Shown here: positions 6,674-16,217 of the stretch, one piece after another
How the letters are laid out: every line of letters begins with the position of its first letter
Numbering within the stretch: position 1 is the first letter of the stretch
Assembly: GCA_964384525.1 (NCBI GenBank)
Contig: CAYLKO010000054.1
Location: forward strand, 1 to 19,737
Direction of reading: 5' to 3'
Origin: SHZI01 sp964384525
Lineage (GTDB): Bacteria > Pseudomonadota > Gammaproteobacteria > Steroidobacterales > GCA-2729495
Length of the DNA stretch: 19,737 nucleotides
Translations under genes and position numbers: made by a program
Notes under the pieces: model-generated
The model's database searches: none
Told to the model about the DNA's origin: nothing
The model's input: only the letters and a program-made list of their open reading frames with translations

Positions 6674-8202
6674 GTTGCCATTCCCTCCATCATCAACTCC
6701 GCCCGAAGATTGACGACATCACGGAAAATGGAGGCCACCGCGAGCGGGCGGCCGCCACGCAGGAAGCGCACGAGACAATCCTTGCCGGGAATGCTGCCCT
6801 CGATCGCGAGCTCATCCCAGCTCGTGGCATGGCCTACATAGTTGATTGCCACGTCGTAGTGCTGGCTACAGAAAAAGGGGCCTGCCGTGTACTTTTCCTG
6901 CCGGCCCAGCATGTTCAGTGCGGCGCACTGACCCTGTCGCTGGGCGACCACCCAGTGTTCCACGCGGATGCGCTCGCCGCTGTTCGGGTCCGGCCACTGG
7001 GCAATATCGCCCGCCGCATAGATGCCGGGAATGCTGGTTTCCAGATGCTCGTTGACGACCACGCCGCGATCGATCGTCAGCCCGGCTTGCGAGGCAAGCT
7101 CCAGTCGCGGGCGGACGCCGATGCCGACCACGATCAGATCAGCCTCCAGCACCCCGCCCGTGGTCAAGTGAACCTGCGTGGCAGTCAGGCGGCTGGCGGT
7201 ATCGCCCATGTGAAAGACGACACCGTGCTGCTCGTGCAGCGCCCGCACGAAGTCACCCAGCTCCGCACCGAACACCCGCTCCATCGGCCGTTTGCCGGGA
7301 TCGACCACATGGACTTCCAGGTTGCGCGCCCGCAAGGCCGCCGCCACCTCCAGGCCGATGAAGCTGGCCCCGAGTACCACGACCCGATGTGCCGTCTTGC
7401 TCTGCTCGATGATGGCCCGGCTGTCTGCGAGCGAGCGCAGCGTGTGCACATGGGGCAGGTCGCTGCCGGGAATGTTCAGGTGGATCGGCTCCGCACCGGT
7501 TGCCAGCAGCAGCCGGTCGTACGGGACCTGGTTGCCGTTGGCGAGGATCACGTGTCGGGCTGCGGTGTCGATACGCGCCACCGCAGTCGAGAGCCGGAGA
7601 TCGATGCGCTGGTCCCGATAGAAGTCTGGCGGTTGCAGTGGCACCCAGTCTTCGGGTGCGTTGCCCGCAAGATAGTCCTTGGACAGATTCGGCCGATCCA
7701 CCGGCGCGGCTTCATCCTCGCTCAGCAGGGTGAGGGTGCCGGCGTAGCCTTCACGACGCAGGCGCTCGGCGGCGGCAAAGCCGGCTGCGCCACCGCCGAC
7801 GATGACGATCCGTTCGGGAGTGGACGAGGGTGCCTTGCGTCGTTGGGCTGATTCTGCCGCGCTGCGCCTTTCACCCACGAAAATGCGGCTGTCGTGCTGC
7901 TCGACTGTCCAGCAGGCCAGCGGGCTGAAGGCCGGCGGACGCAGCGCTTCGCCGGTACGGAGATCGAAGCAGGCGTGATGCCAGGGACAACGCACCGTAT
8001 CGTTGACCACCACACCATCGACCAGCGGGCCGTGGTAATGCGTGCACCGCGCGTCAACGGCAAAGATCTCCTTGCCGCGACGTACCAACAGCACTTCATC
8101 ATCGCCCACATGACCAGCCAGCATGCCGCCATCGGCAAGCTCGGTCAGGGCGATGCCCTTGCGGAAATCGGGGCCGGCAGGTGGAGCCTGGTCTTCAGCC
8201 AT
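6670..8202 (-). CDS. Rieske-domain FAD-dependent NAD(P)H oxidoreductase (510 aa)
   Basis: An N-terminal Rieske [2Fe-2S] domain with ligands Cys53, His55, Cys72 and His75 (CTHYHGPL and CPWHHACF) is fused through a basic, Ser-rich linker (about 112-130) to a pyridine-nucleotide-disulfide-type flavoprotein. That part has the FAD loop VIVGGGAAGFAAAE (133-146), a second Rossmann site VVVLGASFIGLEVAAAL (NADH) and the FAD contact YAAGDIAQWPD. The architecture matches AIFM3-like and ferredoxin-reductase-like proteins, which shuttle electrons from NAD(P)H to a ferredoxin or oxygenase partner. No such partner is adjacent. It is coupled to the DUF488 gene downstream, which may be its functional companion. 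The domain assignment is firm; the substrate is unknown. Confidence 0.93.
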   Translation of the reverse strand: MAEDQAPPAGPDFRKGIALTELADGGMLAGHVGDDEVLLVRRGKEIFAVDARCTHYHGPLVDGVVVNDTVRCPWHHACFDLRTGEALRPPAFSPLACWTVEQHDSRIFVGERRSAAESAQRRKAPSSTPERIVIVGGGAAGFAAAERLRREGYAGTLTLLSEDEAAPVDRPNLSKDYLAGNAPEDWVPLQPPDFYRDQRIDLRLSTAVARIDTAARHVILANGNQVPYDRLLLATGAEPIHLNIPGSDLPHVHTLRSLADSRAIIEQSKTAHRVVVLGASFIGLEVAAALRARNLEVHVVDPGKRPMERVFGAELGDFVRALHEQHGVVFHMGDTASRLTATQVHLTTGGVLEADLIVVGIGVRPRLELASQAGLTIDRGVVVNEHLETSIPGIYAAGDIAQWPDPNSGERIRVEHWVVAQRQGQCAALNMLGRQEKYTAGPFFCSQHYDVAINYVGHATSWDELAIEGSIPGKDCLVRFLRGGRPLAVASIFRDVVNLRAELMMEGMAT

Positions 8203-8236
8203 TTGTTTTCACTCCAAAGTTTGTGGTGGCTGCTCG

Positions 8237-8242
8237 TATAAT
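8237..8242 (+). promoter_or_regulatory. perfect -10 hexamer upstream of the second DUF488 gene
   Basis: TATAAT at 8237-8242 lies 42 bases before the ATG at 8285, in the 82-base divergent gap. No good -35 is found at 16-18 bases spacing, so the promoter may be activator-dependent or chance. It overlaps the first of two AATGAATTCG repeats. Confidence 0.4.
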
Positions 8243-8262
8243 GAATTCGGGCAATGAATTCG
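8240..8262 (+). repeat. two direct copies of AATGAATTCG
   Basis: Identical 10-mers at 8240-8249 and 8253-8262, 13 bases apart start to start. They sit just downstream of (and overlap) the TATAAT, where a repressor would block initiation. GAATTC inside each copy is itself palindromic. Confidence 0.5.
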
Positions 8263-8284
8263 AGAGCAGTCGGAGTTCTTTCCC

Positions 8285-8809
8285 ATGCAATCTATCACTC
8301 CTGCAGTCTGGACGGTGGGCCATTCAAACCGTCCGCTTGCGGACTTCCTGCAGTTGCTGGCTGATCATCGGATCGAGGCAGTGGCTGATGTACGCCGGTT
8401 TCCCGGTTCACGACGCCAGCCGTGGTTTGGTCAAGCCGCACTTGCTGCGACGCTCGCGGAACATGCCATGGAGTATCACTGGATCCCGGCACTCGGTGGT
8501 CGACGACGACCACAACCTGATTCGCCCAATACCGCGTGGCGCAATGCTTCGTTCCGCGGCTATGCCGATTATCTGGCTACTGCTGAATTTGCCGCGGGCC
8601 TCGCCGAACTGCTGGCGCTGGCGGCCAGTCACCGGACGACACTGATGTGCTCCGAAGCGGTGTGGTGGCGTTGTCACCGGGCCCTGATTGCCGATGTCTT
8701 GTGCGCCCGCGGCGGCCAGGTGATGCATATCCTCGACGCCAAACATGCGGTTGCGCATCCCTACACCTCGCCGGCGCGGGTCGTGGATGGCCGGCTAAGC
8801 TATGTCTAG
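8285..8809 (+). CDS. DUF488 protein (174 aa)
   Basis: The N-terminus VWTVGHSNRPLADFLQLL and the run AVADVRRFPGSRRQPWF are typical of DUF488. So is the CSEAVWWRCHRALIADVL block (about 120-137), which holds the conserved Cys and Arg-His pair. The reaction is unknown; the conserved Cys, His and Arg suggest an active site. GGAG lies about 9 bases upstream. It is divergent from the Rieske-FAD/YeaO pair, and its last 15 bases overlap the end of the convergent glycosylase-like gene. Two DUF488 proteins around one redox enzyme look like more than coincidence, although the two are clearly different subfamilies. Confidence 0.9.
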   Translation: MQSITPAVWTVGHSNRPLADFLQLLADHRIEAVADVRRFPGSRRQPWFGQAALAATLAEHAMEYHWIPALGGRRRPQPDSPNTAWRNASFRGYADYLATAEFAAGLAELLALAASHRTTLMCSEAVWWRCHRALIADVLCARGGQVMHILDAKHAVAHPYTSPARVVDGRLSYV

Positions 8810-9397
8810 AACCTCGGCCACGCGCGCGCGCAATGCCGGCACCACCTGCTGCTCGAATTCCACATTGCGCTGAAACCAGGGTGTGTTGCGCGGCGAGGGA
8901 TGGGGCAACGGAAAATATGCCGGTGCGTATTCCCGCCAGGCGTGGGTGGTTTCCACCAGGGTTGATTTGCGCCGGGGCCCCAGATAGTGGCGCTGGGCAT
9001 ATTGGCCGATGAGCAGGGTCAGGCTGATCTGCGGCAGCTTGGCGAGCAGTTGATCCAGCCACAATTGCGCGCATTCGCGCCGTGGCGGCAGATCACCGCT
9101 GGCGCCGCGACCCGGGTAACAGAAGCCCATGGGAATGATGGCGATGCGCGATGCATCGTAAAAGATTTCGCGGCTCACGCCCATCCAGCTGCGCAGCCTT
9201 TCTCCGCTGGGGTCGTCCCACGGAATGCCGGTTTGATGCACGCGCAAGCCGGGTGCCTGACCAACCACCAGTATTCTTGCCGTCGCACCAGCCTGCACGA
9301 TGGGCCGCGGACCGAGTGGCAGGAATGCTTCGCAGGCGCGGCAGGCGCGCACGGCCTTCAGCAGCGCTTCAAGTGTACGATACGAGTCTGCCGGCAT
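8795..9397 (-). CDS. 4Fe-4S uracil-DNA glycosylase-like protein (200 aa)
   Basis: The sequence fits the iron-sulphur UDG superfamily (family 4/5 type). Cys19, Cys22, Cys93 and Cys109 have the family-4 spacing (CxxC, then Cys-x15-Cys). Motif 1 is GQAPG (46-50), followed by GIPWDDPSGERLRSWMG, and motif 2 is HPSPRN (166-171). The usual acidic residue after GEAPG is not clear here (the run is GQAPGLRVHQTG), so the base specificity may differ from canonical uracil excision. Such proteins act on damaged DNA. AGGA lies just upstream of the ATG. The gene is divergent from acnA (58-base gap), and its 3' end overlaps the DUF488 gene by 15 bases. Confidence 0.87.
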   Translation of the reverse strand: MPADSYRTLEALLKAVRACRACEAFLPLGPRPIVQAGATARILVVGQAPGLRVHQTGIPWDDPSGERLRSWMGVSREIFYDASRIAIIPMGFCYPGRGASGDLPPRRECAQLWLDQLLAKLPQISLTLLIGQYAQRHYLGPRRKSTLVETTHAWREYAPAYFPLPHPSPRNTPWFQRNVEFEQQVVPALRARVAEVLDIA

Positions 9398-9431
9398 CGT
9401 TCCTCAATCCTTTCGATGGCGATGCCAGGAT

Positions 9432-9445
9432 CTTCTGACCAGAAG
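9432..9445 (+). promoter_or_regulatory. small hairpin covering the acnA ribosome-binding site
   Basis: CTTCT (9432-9436) can pair with AGAAG (9441-9445) over a GACC loop. AGAAGG (9441-9446) is the Shine-Dalgarno of acnA, 9 bases before its ATG at 9456. The stem is only 5 bp, so any masking would be weak. Confidence 0.3.
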
Positions 9446-9455
9446 GTTGTACATC

Positions 9456-12173
<2,718 letters not shown>

Positions 12174-12178
12174 CCACC

Positions 12179-12222
12179 GGTACTGCCCTGGTACTGCCCC
12201 GGTACCGGGTGAGGGGCAGTAC
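12179..12222 (+). promoter_or_regulatory. hairpin after acnA with two alternative left arms
   Basis: GTACTGCCCC (12191-12200) and GGGGCAGTAC (12213-12222) form a perfect 10-bp stem over a 12-base loop. An earlier copy of the left arm (GGTACTGCCC, 12179-12188) repeats GGTACTGCCC at 12190-12199 with an 11-base period, and could pair with the same right arm over 9 bp. No U-tract follows. It may be an attenuator or RNA-stability element between acnA and the flavoprotein gene, or a terminator of unusual type. Confidence 0.5.
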
Positions 12223-12281
12223 GGATGGCGGCCGGGAGTCATACCGTACAAACTGACCCGAGGGGGAGCGGGGCAATAGTC

Positions 12282-13610
12282 ATGAAATACGATCTGATCA
12301 TCGTGGGTGCCGGCCCGGGCGGCTGCATGGCGGCGCGGAAGGCGGCCCGGGATGGGCTCAATGTTCTGCTCATCGAGAAGCTGAAGGAGGCCGGCAGCGT
12401 CACCCGCTTTTGCAGCCGGCTGCTGCGTCTGGGTGAAGGCGGCTTTTCCTCCGACAAGCCGGTGACCGACCTCAACATCAAGCGGGCGACCTGCACGATC
12501 GATGTGGGCGCACCCGGCAAGCACGTGATCCGCATGCACGGCCTGCCCGAAGATGCGTCATTTGCCTATGCCGGCGAACTCGATCCCTGTTTCAATGAAT
12601 CCTGGGTGTCGCCCTCCGGCGCCATCTTCGATCGCGAAGCGAACAGCCGGGCCATCGACGGCTTCGTGATCGACAAGGAAGTCATGCTGCATGGCCTGCT
12701 CGACGATGCAGTCGCCGCCGGCTGCAAGGTTCAGGCCGCCACCCGCTGCCTGGAAATCGAAGATTCGGACGATGGGGTCAGGCTCAGGGTCAAGACGTCG
12801 GCCGGTGAAGAAACCCTGCTGGCGAAGCGTGCCATCCTGGCCGACGGATCCTTTTCTGCCCTGGCTGCCGGGCTGGGCTTCGACGAAGGGCGCGGCGACG
12901 GACCGGGAAAACTCCGGTTCATGAGTTTCATCCTCGACCGATGCGACGTGCCGTTTCGGGAGATGCGCCGGGCCCGCTTTACCCAACCGTCGGTGCACCG
13001 CGGTTTCCTGAACGTGGGGCCGTGGCCGCCGGGGCTCTGGGAAATCAGCTGCTCTGCGCCGGTATCCAGCCCCGTCAGGCTGCCTCAGGTGCTCGAAGCC
13101 TTCATCAAGAACTCGGCCTTTTCCGGCTTGTTCAAGCGGGCAACCATCGTTGACCGGCAGGGATGCAGCATGGATCTGCGTCCACCCGTCCGGGAAGCGG
13201 CGCGGGGCAATGTCATTTGCATCGGTGACAACCTGGCGTATGCCGAGACGGCCATCAAGGGTGCATTCGGTTGTGGTTACATGGCCGCCGAGGCCAGCAC
13301 GCGGGCACTGGACGGCAAGCCGGGCAACGATGAATACAATCATTACTGGACTCACGCATTCAATTTCTTCAGCCCGCAATACAACTCGCGCAGCAGCCGG
13401 CTGCCGCCGATACCGGTCGTGCTGGATGATGCCGGGACGGACCAGCTGTTTGCCTGGTTCGCCGACAACGACATCCATGGCATGCCGGCCGATATCCTGC
13501 CCGCCAACCGGGAGAAGCTGACGGCAGACCTGCCGGACATCGCCGCGAAGATTTTTGGTGGCGGCCGGGCTGAAAAAGCCGCGAATCCGACGGGCGAGGA
13601 AGGCGCCTGA
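12282..13610 (+). CDS. FAD-dependent oxidoreductase, geranylgeranyl-reductase-like (442 aa)
   Basis: The N-terminus MKYDLIIVGAGPGGCMAARK carries the GxGxxG FAD loop (9-14), followed by LNVLLIEK. The C-terminal FAD contact is the segment GDNLAYAETAIKGAFGCGYM (about 315-334), which resembles the GD(A/N)..P..G.GI pattern of the geranylgeranyl reductase/PHBH group. The middle has substrate-domain features (FMSFILDR, GFLNVGPWPPGLWEISC). Substrates in the group include isoprenoid lipids and quinones; none is evident here. ATG 12282 has a strong purine-rich GAGGGGGAGCGGGG upstream; a longer frame from 12225 has no such site. It follows acnA by 108 bases and is convergent with the SDR gene across the minisatellite. 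The C-terminal about 35 residues are variable and Ala/Gly-rich. Confidence 0.85.
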   Translation: MKYDLIIVGAGPGGCMAARKAARDGLNVLLIEKLKEAGSVTRFCSRLLRLGEGGFSSDKPVTDLNIKRATCTIDVGAPGKHVIRMHGLPEDASFAYAGELDPCFNESWVSPSGAIFDREANSRAIDGFVIDKEVMLHGLLDDAVAAGCKVQAATRCLEIEDSDDGVRLRVKTSAGEETLLAKRAILADGSFSALAAGLGFDEGRGDGPGKLRFMSFILDRCDVPFREMRRARFTQPSVHRGFLNVGPWPPGLWEISCSAPVSSPVRLPQVLEAFIKNSAFSGLFKRATIVDRQGCSMDLRPPVREAARGNVICIGDNLAYAETAIKGAFGCGYMAAEASTRALDGKPGNDEYNHYWTHAFNFFSPQYNSRSSRLPPIPVVLDDAGTDQLFAWFADNDIHGMPADILPANREKLTADLPDIAAKIFGGGRAEKAANPTGEEGA

Positions 13611-13630
13611 ACCGGCAGACAAGCCTGGCC

Positions 13631-13734
13631 GGCAAGCCCGACCAGTAAGTCCGACCAGTAAGTCCGACCAGTAAGTCCGACCAGTAAGTCCGGCCAGTAA
13701 GCCCGGCCAGTAAGCCCGGCCAGTAAGCCTGGGT
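13631..13734. repeat. 13-bp tandem repeat (minisatellite), eight units
   Basis: Eight contiguous 13-bp units lie at 13631, 13644, 13657, 13670, 13683, 13696, 13709 and 13722. The units at 13644, 13657 and 13670 are AGTAAGTCCGACC, that at 13683 is AGTAAGTCCGGCC, those at 13696 and 13709 are AGTAAGCCCGGCC, and the outer two are degenerate. A diverged partial unit precedes 13631. The array fills the gap between two convergent genes and ends 3 bases before the SDR stop codon. Because 13 is not a multiple of 3, it is unlikely to be coding; the reading frames through it are accidental. Confidence 0.95.
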
Positions 13735-13737
13735 CGT

Positions 13738-14415
13738 CTAGATCGTCACATCGACCGGTGCCGGCGCGCCGCCTGCCGGTTGATTGCCGGCCAGGTGCAA
13801 CTGCCAGCACCGCTCTGCAATCTGCTGCGGACTGCGCGTCGGATCATCGACGGTCACCCTGCCGTTGATGTTCAGGTAATGCACGTTGATCGCCGTTTCG
13901 CCCAGTGCCTTTGCCAGGCTGTGGCTGAAATTCCGCAAACCGGCCTTGCCGATCGACAACGAGCCAAACGATGAAACGGGGTGCTCGGCGAACGACGAAC
14001 CGGTGAAGATGAGCGTGCCGTGATTCGCGGCGCGCATGGTTGGCAACACCGCCTGAACCGCAGTCAGTGCGCCGGCCACATTCACGGCAAAATCGGCGAT
14101 GAGTTCCCCGGCCGTCTCTTCCAGCAGGTTCTTCCACTTGAGGTTGGCCGCGTTGTAAAGCAAGGCATCGGCCGGGCCGGCTTCCGCCTGGAACGCCTGG
14201 ATTGCCGCGGAAAGTTCTGCTTCACGCGCGCAGTCCGCCACCTGGAAAAGGGCGTTGACGCCGGCATTCTGCAATTCCCGCTGCGACGCCAGCAGTGCCT
14301 CCTGCCGCCGCCCGATCAGGGCCACCGCATACCCTTCCGTGCCAAAGCGCCGGGCGGTCGCGAGGCTGATGCCGGGGCCCGCACCGGCAATGATGAGCAA
14401 TTTGCCGGCCATCAT
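13738..14415 (-). CDS. atypical SDR-family protein without the YxxxK tyrosine (225 aa)
   Basis: A Rossmann-fold SDR. AGAGPGISLATA (10-21) is a modified GxxxGxG loop, DALLYNAAN (83-91) replaces NNAG, and TGSSFAEHP (138-146) holds the Ser. The catalytic position reads SLSIGKAGLRN: Lys157 is kept but Leu153 occupies the Tyr position, with Phe150 nearby. Related SLSIGKA-type SDRs are a recognised atypical group whose chemistry is unclear. The start ATG overlaps the stop of the nitronate monooxygenase gene (ATGA), so the two are coupled. It ends 3 bases from the minisatellite, so the C-terminus may be affected by repeat changes only if the stop is lost. Confidence 0.85.
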   Translation of the reverse strand: MMAGKLLIIAGAGPGISLATARRFGTEGYAVALIGRRQEALLASQRELQNAGVNALFQVADCAREAELSAAIQAFQAEAGPADALLYNAANLKWKNLLEETAGELIADFAVNVAGALTAVQAVLPTMRAANHGTLIFTGSSFAEHPVSSFGSLSIGKAGLRNFSHSLAKALGETAINVHYLNINGRVTVDDPTRSPQQIAERCWQLHLAGNQPAGGAPAPVDVTI

Positions 14416-15359
14416 CGTACTCCGGCCAGTGATCGCACCAGCTCGGCAGCGGGCTGGATATCGTGGATCTTCTCCACACTCTGTCCGGCATACAAGGCCA
14501 TGGCTTCGAGATCTCCTGTCATGTCCCGGGTCGGCAGACCGAACGCGTAGCGCTCGATCGGCGTGCCCCGTCTTGAATGGGCGACGATGTCCGGTGTCGC
14601 GGCTGGTACGTCATTATGGTCACGGTCTGTTGTCATCCGTACCGTGCTGTTGCGAATCACCCGGTGAGGGGCATCGGGCCAGCCCAGCGAGAACACGGTG
14701 GTCATGACGGTGTCCGCAGCCTGTGCCCCGATGATCATCTGCTGATAGATCTCTGCGGCATTGGCTTCAACCGAGCAGACAACGCGGGTGCCGAGCCAGG
14801 CTGCATCGGCGCCCGCCTGGCGTGCTGCCGTCACATCCCGGGCATCCGCCAGACCACCGGCGGCAATCAGGGGCACCGCAGGAAATGCCGCGCGGATCTC
14901 GCCGAGCAGCTGCATCAAGGGGGTGTCGCTGCAGACATGACCGCCGGCCTCCACCCCCTGCGCCACGATGATGTCCACACCGGCGGCCACGGCAGCGGCT
15001 GCATCGTCCAGTGAACCCACGGTGTGCATCAATATCCCGTTCGCCGCATGCACCGTCCGAACGTATTCAACAGGATTGCCCCAGAAAGTGGAAATGAGCC
15101 GCACGCCTGCATCCAGTGCAGTCTGCAGCCGTTCCTGCTGGGGCCAGGCAAGCACCAGATTGACGGCGAACGGCCGTGAGGACAGCGCCTGCGTGGTCGC
15201 AATGGCCCGGTTGATCTGCGCCGACGTCGACCAGCTGATCGACAGCGTGCCGAGCCCGCCGGCATTGGACACCGCCGCCGCGAGTGCCGGGGTGGCGGCA
15301 CTGCCGACCGGTGCCTGGATGATGGGCAGCGCCGTGCCGAGGAGTGATGCCAGCGTCAC
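14412..15359 (-). CDS. nitronate monooxygenase / 2-nitropropane dioxygenase-like FMN protein (315 aa)
   Basis: A TIM-barrel flavoprotein. Motifs are PIIQAPVGSAATPALAAAVS (12-31), GGLGTLS (34-40), the phosphate/FMN segments VPLIAAGGLADARDV and GADAAWLGTRVV, and QGVEAGGH with His141, the catalytic base of the family. Relatives oxidise propionate-3-nitronate or alkyl nitronates, but many act on other substrates. The predicted start is GTG at 15359, 15 bases after the DUF1971 stop, and no strong Shine-Dalgarno is visible. The gene is coupled to the downstream SDR and so probably works with it; which compound they detoxify or reduce is unknown. Confidence 0.9.
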   Translation of the reverse strand: MTLASLLGTALPIIQAPVGSAATPALAAAVSNAGGLGTLSISWSTSAQINRAIATTQALSSRPFAVNLVLAWPQQERLQTALDAGVRLISTFWGNPVEYVRTVHAANGILMHTVGSLDDAAAAVAAGVDIIVAQGVEAGGHVCSDTPLMQLLGEIRAAFPAVPLIAAGGLADARDVTAARQAGADAAWLGTRVVCSVEANAAEIYQQMIIGAQAADTVMTTVFSLGWPDAPHRVIRNSTVRMTTDRDHNDVPAATPDIVAHSRRGTPIERYAFGLPTRDMTGDLEAMALYAGQSVEKIHDIQPAAELVRSLAGVR

Positions 15360-15374
15360 GGAAAACGGGCCTGT

Positions 15375-15965
15375 CTACAGCTCGGGCAGCTGCCGGTAGA
15401 ACTCGAGCTGCAGCCGCACGGGGCCCAGCGGCTCGACGAGATGGGGTTGCTCCGGCAGCACGAGGCCCGGCCGGCCCGGTTCGAGGATCGCCACCGATTC
15501 CGGCTCGATCACCCGAAAGCGCACGCGGCCATCGAGGATGCGGATGACGGCCCACACGCCGGGCCGCGTGCGGTGTTCGCGCCGCAGGCTGGCGGGCAGG
15601 GTGTCTTCGGTGAAGATCCGCGTCCGGCGGTAGGCGCGGCTGACAGGCAGCTCGTCGCGGATCGTGCTGGCCCGGTCCATGAGGTGATTCATGTGCTTGC
15701 CGGCCCGGATCGTCAGCGCGTGTGGCGTGAAGCCGGGCCGGGGGGCAATGTAGCGGGCCATCTCGCGGCCGAGAGCATGCTGGCGATTGCTGCCGCCGGC
15801 AAACAGGGACATCACCAGGCTTTCCAGCGCGATGATGCGCATGCGCAGCCGTTCCAGTTCGGTGCGGATGAACTCCGGTGCACCGGCGTCACCGCCGGCT
15901 TCCCAATGAGTGAAGTCGGCGGATGGCAGATCGGTTGGATCCAGCGTTTCGGGTGTTTCAGACAT
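15375..15965 (-). CDS. DUF1971-domain protein with an extra N-terminal region (196 aa)
   Basis: The C-terminal about 90 residues match the DUF1971 pattern: YRRTRIFTEDTLPASLRREH, GVWAVIRILDGRVRFRV, and a PGLVLPEQPHLVEPLGPVRL-type stretch. The domain is a small cupin-like sheet, related to the extra domain of TehB-type tellurite methyltransferases. The first about 100 residues are different: an acidic, Pro-rich start, then a helical segment FIRTELERLRMRIIALESLVMSLF (about 32-55), and HALTIRAGKHMNHLMDRA, probably an all-helical module. Its own ATG overlaps the end of the 33-codon ORF upstream by 8 bases. It heads the DUF1971-nitronate monooxygenase-SDR operon. No methyltransferase domain is present. 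Confidence 0.8.
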   Translation of the reverse strand: MSETPETLDPTDLPSADFTHWEAGGDAGAPEFIRTELERLRMRIIALESLVMSLFAGGSNRQHALGREMARYIAPRPGFTPHALTIRAGKHMNHLMDRASTIRDELPVSRAYRRTRIFTEDTLPASLRREHRTRPGVWAVIRILDGRVRFRVIEPESVAILEPGRPGLVLPEQPHLVEPLGPVRLQLEFYRQLPEL

Positions 15966-16059
15966 GGGGCGTCGCCACCTTGTTGTCGTCCTGCCTGCTC
16001 TTATCCTGCAACACGCGGAAGGCGCAGATCAACCAGCTGTTGCCGCCACGCGTCGGCAT
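15958..16059 (-). pseudogene. 33-codon ORF matching the tail of the CtaG-like protein (gene remnant or micropeptide)
   Basis: A short open frame from ATG 16059 to TGA 15958 encodes a peptide with SWLICAFRVLQDKSR in its middle. This resembles AWLIHAFRVLRDENK near the C-terminus of the CtaG-like protein encoded at 16967-17575. At DNA level the match includes every wobble base over WLI.AFRVL, with one whole codon replaced. The frame extends upstream to a TAA near 16152 but without homology. No good Shine-Dalgarno precedes the ATG. It overlaps the DUF1971 start by 8 bases. It may be a leftover duplicated fragment or a small leader peptide. Confidence 0.35.
16008..16036 (+). repeat. 29-bp direct repeat, left copy
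   Basis: It matches 17011-17039 at 26 of 29 positions: GCAACACGCGGAAGGC, three consecutive mismatches, then GATCAACCAG. Similarity fades gradually on the left side (about 13 of 17 further bases). It lies inside the 33-codon ORF, upstream of the PEP-CTERM gene. Confidence 0.9.
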
Positions 16060-16217
16060 GCCGGATCCAGGAATCACCTGCGGCCCAGTGATCGGGACTG
16101 CGCCGCATGACCATGACCGCCGTCCCACTTGTGACCGATATTGCTTGCCTTAGGTCAAATTCACCGCCGGCGTCGGGCTGGCAAGGCTAGTCTTCACCCG
16201 ACCCTGATATTTGGTAC

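Noticed and set aside
12558..13622. 354-codon minus-strand frame
   Set aside because: Antisense to the flavoprotein gene, whose FAD motifs are clear.
13618..13734. CRISPR-like array
   Set aside because: The units are only 13 bp and contiguous with no spacers; it is a tandem repeat.
13352..13810. 152-codon minus-strand frame passing through the 13-bp repeats, giving a repeated Tyr/Trp/Leu peptide
   Set aside because: It overlaps the 3' ends of two well-supported genes. The repetitive peptide is a consequence of the tandem DNA repeat, not a repeat protein.
16171..16190. possible sigma-54 (-24/-12) promoter upstream of the PEP-CTERM gene
   Set aside because: TGGC is present, but no GC occurs at the required distance, so the GG-N10-GC rule fails.
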